Part shown: positions 13,102 through 13,712 of the stretch, in pieces | Numbering within the stretch: the stretch's first letter is position 1 | How the letters are laid out: each line of letters opens with the position of its first letter | Assembly (NCBI GenBank): GCA_004296865.1 | Contig: SCVQ01000125.1 | Location: 1-13,712 of the forward strand | Length of the DNA: 13,712 nt | DNA from: Nitrospirota bacterium | GTDB lineage: Bacteria > Nitrospirota > Nitrospiria > Nitrospirales > Nitrospiraceae | Direction: 5' to 3' | Program-made: the position numbers and the translations under genes | Notes under the pieces: model-generated | What the model was told of the DNA's origin: nothing | The model's input: only the letters and a program-made list of their open reading frames with translations | Databases searched by the model: none

Positions 13102-13712
13102 CCGGGCTGCGGCGCAGCCGGTTCGTTCAACTGGAGCACGAGCGCATCGGCGATGCGGTTGAAGGCGGCGGCGGCCGGCGATCCCGGTGCCTGGTCGACG
13201 ACGGGAAGGAAGCTGCGGACCGACCGCTCCACGGCCTCGTCGTCTGGAATGTCGCCCAGCACGCTCAGATCCCCTCCGACGTATTCCTGAAGCAATTTCC
13301 TGAGCTGCAGCGTGTTGACCCGCGAGCGTCCGGAGACCCGATTGAGAATCAGGCAGGGGCGGAAACTCTTCAGGGCTTCCTCCACGAGGGCCCGGCCCGC
13401 CGCGTCGGTCTTGCCGGCCACCTCCAGGACTTCTTCGACGCTGCTGAAGTCCCGGTCGGAAAGCGCGTCGGCCATGGCGTCGCGCGCCAGAAACGCCGAG
13501 AGCACGCGTCGGATGGCCGCCAGCTTGATGAAGCGATACAAATCCAGCACGGAGGTGGGGTCCGGGGTGGCCACGGCCAGCTGCAGATCGGCCATCAGAA
13601 AGAAGTCCAACGCGTGGTAACTGGTGCCGGCCCCGACATCCACGACGACAAGATCGGCGTCCACCTCCTTGAGACGCCGGATCAACCGCTTTTTCTTCGC
13701 GTAGGGCATGTT
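13098..13712 (-). CDS. MinD/ParA-family ATPase (FlhG/FleN-like), N-terminus outside window
   Basis: The frame is open to the right edge, so the Walker A part and the start are missing; 204 codons are visible. The fragment shows a Walker-B-like strand LVVVDVGAG in the block DADLVVVDVGAGTSYHALD. After it come the MinD-type segments MADLQLAVATPDPTSVLDLYRFIK and, after a helical insertion, LILNRVSG, then LSVLGDIPDDEAVERSVRSF. FlhG/FleN proteins of this group set flagellar number and site and can antagonise the FleQ/FlrA type of activator. The DxGAG motif resembles FlhG more than MinD. Location beside flagellar and c-di-GMP genes fits that role, but a general MinD/ParA function is possible. It converges on the PilZ gene, and the two stop codons overlap in CTAG at 13098-13101. 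Confidence 0.8.
   Translation of the reverse strand, partial: NMPYAKKKRLIRRLKEVDADLVVVDVGAGTSYHALDFFLMADLQLAVATPDPTSVLDLYRFIKLAAIRRVLSAFLARDAMADALSDRDFSSVEEVLEVAGKTDAAGRALVEEALKSFRPCLILNRVSGRSRVNTLQLRKLLQEYVGGDLSVLGDIPDDEAVERSVRSFLPVVDQAPGSPAAAAFNRIADALVLQLNEPAAPQPG

Overview
This window (about 60% GC by eye, with uniform codon use) is a flagellar filament locus from a Gram-negative-type bacterium. It is joined to a flagellin-modification block on the left and a cyclic-di-GMP block on the right. Gene content and style suggest Nitrospirota (Nitrospira-like). Part of that impression is an unverified recollection that degenerate heptamer arrays such as the three seen here are common in those genomes. 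The lineage call is an inference, not something the sequence proves.

Left block (1-4571): the 3' end of a UDP-GlcNAc 4,6-dehydratase-family gene (CapD/WbpM/PseB type, with Met at the usual catalytic Tyr). It is followed by a large Maf-type motility accessory factor (DUF115/MptE-like) with C-terminal TPRs, then a cytoplasmic five-Asp-box, sialidase-like beta-propeller protein. Together they look like machinery that makes and attaches a sugar, probably a nonulosonic acid, to flagellin. The propeller gene carries a C8 tract and two in-frame heptamer arrays, and a third array in inverse orientation lies just upstream.

Centre (4572-10450): a strong sigma-28 (FliA) promoter with a perfect GCCGATAA -10 box drives flagellin through a long, GGA-rich leader. 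A strong hairpin separates fliC from flaG, and then come fliD (start reassigned to GTG 7237), fliS and a FliT-like small helical protein. This is the filament subunit, a filament-length factor, the cap and the export chaperones, in near-operonic spacing.

Right block (10451-13712): a small 66-residue protein with a FlgM-like DRVSIS motif follows. Next is a sigma-54 promoter with a leader of two GC-rich hairpins that can also pair alternatively. It precedes a diguanylate cyclase (degenerate receiver, GAF, GGEEF with an intact RxxD I-site). A PilZ protein with a long helical insertion follows 5 nt later. A MinD/FlhG-like ATPase enters from the right on the minus strand, and its stop codon overlaps the PilZ stop within one CTAG palindrome. 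The inferred logic is that the left block glycosylates the filament, the centre builds it, and the right block makes and reads c-di-GMP and may place flagella.

I saw no tRNA, rRNA, transposase or CRISPR array. The least described features are the sialidase-like gene with its repeats, the fliC leader, and the sigma-54/hairpin-controlled pseudo-receiver diguanylate cyclase with its unusual PilZ partner.
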